Position numbers and translations under genes: made by a program. Shown here in pieces: positions 5,061 to 5,703 of a stretch of DNA of 5,703 nucleotides. How positions within the stretch are numbered: position 1 is the stretch's first letter; the number at the start of each line of letters is the position of its first letter. This stretch comes from Campylobacteraceae bacterium (GTDB lineage Bacteria; Campylobacterota; Campylobacteria; Campylobacterales; Sulfurovaceae). The DNA is taken from assembly GCA_027083075.1 (NCBI GenBank), contig JALWQQ010000119.1, forward strand, positions 1 through 5,703, given 5' to 3'. The notes under the pieces are model-generated. The model was given only the letters and a program-made list of their open reading frames with translations. It was not told where the DNA came from and did no database searches.

Positions 5061-5703
5061 CGGCGTCGCCGTGACGCTTAAGAGCGTCACAGAGCGCCTC
5101 GAGTCGTATATCGCTACGCTCTAAGTAGGGGTTGTTGTCGACAAAGCGCCAGAGCCCCGAGGGGTCTTTGCAGAGCCGTTTGAGATAGTAGCGGGTGATG
5201 CGCCCCATTGTCGGTTCGGTCTCTTCAAGGAGTTTGCGGTAGGGGATTGCGTAAGTAGTACGGTAGATTCCAAAGCAGTCTGCCGGTTCGCAGATTTGCT
5301 CGAAGTTTACATTTTGGCGCTTAAGGATACGGTGCAGAGGTGGTTCCATGAGCGCAAAGATTGTATATGCAGGATAGAGCAGAAAAATCATACGTGTTGC
5401 AATCATTAGCTCAAAACTGAGTTGTTGACGCAGTTTGAGACCACCAAGTCTTTTGTGTCGTGGCATCTGTGGTGTAAAAGCGGCACGCGAGAGCTCATAT
5501 ACGGGCAACTTCTCTAAGAGTCGATCGATTGTATTCGAGGGTGGGACGGTTTGATAGAGGGGTGGCTTATCTATCTTTGTTTTTTCGTTAAGAAAAAAGA
5601 GGCGCACAGTGGCAACACACCTGTGTGAGGATTTATGAAATAACGAAAGGATAAAGCTTTGCTCATCCCCCTCGTCGGTTACAAAACCTATCTCTTTTAA
5701 AAA
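5017..5703 (-). CDS. PEP-CTERM/exosortase-associated acyltransferase-like protein (autoinducer-synthase-like fold), N-terminus beyond window
   Basis: The reading frame is open from the right window edge to TAA at 5017-5019, at least 228 residues. The first in-window GTG (5605-5607) is unlikely to be the real start: the 32 preceding codons are stop-free and read family-like, with FLKEIGFV, then SHRCVATVRLFFL, matching the 'GxCVGTVRL' strand of exosortase-associated acyltransferases (TIGR03694 type). Counting from that GTG, the ELSR motif (E38-R41) resembles the ExSR motif of LuxI-like synthases, and residues 87-103 (MEPPLHRILKRQNVNFE) match the conserved MEPxLxRLLxRxGIxFE stretch. The acyl-transfer chemistry and substrate are unknown. 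In the families recalled, such genes sit with exosortase/EPS loci or encode N-acyl amino acid synthases (FeeM-like). The missing N-terminus is probably a few tens of residues, and any partner genes would lie to the right. It is convergent with and overlaps the cupin gene. The family call is from memory of motifs. Confidence 0.62.
   Translation of the reverse strand, partial: FLKEIGFVTDEGDEQSFILSLFHKSSHRCVATVRLFFLNEKTKIDKPPLYQTVPPSNTIDRLLEKLPVYELSRAAFTPQMPRHKRLGGLKLRQQLSFELMIATRMIFLLYPAYTIFALMEPPLHRILKRQNVNFEQICEPADCFGIYRTTYAIPYRKLLEETEPTMGRITRYYLKRLCKDPSGLWRFVDNNPYLERSDIRLEALCDALKRHGDAVTLAQLLQTECLAK
5071..5090. other. Perfect 8-bp stem-loop just past the cupin stop codon
   Basis: GTGACGCT (5071-5078), loop TAAG, AGCGTCAC (5083-5090) forms an uninterrupted 8-bp stem 10 nt after the cupin stop, abutting a second small hairpin (ACGGC / GCCGT, 5060-5072, loop GTC). 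There is no T-run on either side, so it is not a standard rho-independent terminator. It lies inside the coding part of the minus-strand acyltransferase (encoding CDALKRHGDAVT). It could act as a 3'-end stabiliser or pause site for the cupin transcript, or be a coding coincidence. Confidence 0.5.

Noticed and set aside
1..5703. CRISPR array, tRNA or rRNA genes
   Set aside because: No regularly spaced repeats and no tRNA- or rRNA-like stretch was seen; nearly all bases are in coding sequence or the short gaps described.

Overview
The window looks like chromosomal DNA from a Campylobacterota (Epsilonproteobacteria) species, perhaps a Sulfurovum/Sulfurimonas-like sulfur oxidiser. This rests on protein style and on an rsmH - small membrane coiled-coil - RND permease order that I associate with this group. 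No rRNA or other decisive marker is present, so the taxonomy is an inference.

Left block (1-3426, + strand): a tightly coupled three-gene run. The first 41 bases read as the last codons of an RsmH-like 16S rRNA methyltransferase. Its TGA overlaps the GTG start of a 90-residue protein with one membrane helix and a clean heptad coiled coil, the architecture and position of the divisome protein FtsL. That gene's TGA in turn overlaps the ATG of a full-length 1039-residue RND permease. No periplasmic adaptor or outer-membrane channel gene is visible beside the permease. Its proton-relay residues differ from AcrB (second TM4 Asp is Glu; TM10 Lys is Asn).

Middle block (3413-4099): a decayed REP-associated (Y1/IS200-like) tyrosine transposase that has lost its HUH catalytic core through an out-of-frame internal deletion. 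It is framed by a 26-bp inverted repeat (25/26 matches). The left arm contains the stop codon of the RND gene and the right arm contains the stop codon of the transposase remnant.

Right block (4100-5703): an AT-richer + strand gene for a FIH/JmjC-like Fe(II)/2-oxoglutarate cupin oxygenase, with two consensus -10 boxes just upstream, one placed so that transcription could begin at the ATG itself. It converges on, and overlaps by 44 bp, a minus-strand gene that runs off the right edge. That gene resembles the autoinducer-synthase-like acyltransferases associated with PEP-CTERM/exosortase systems. Its reading frame continues 32 codons past the first apparent GTG start to the window end, so the true N-terminus lies outside.

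The left block is conserved housekeeping/envelope material. The region after the RND gene looks like an accessory junction: a mobile-element scar, then a gene of different base composition, then the acyltransferase. No tRNA, rRNA, CRISPR array or convincing rho-independent terminator was seen.
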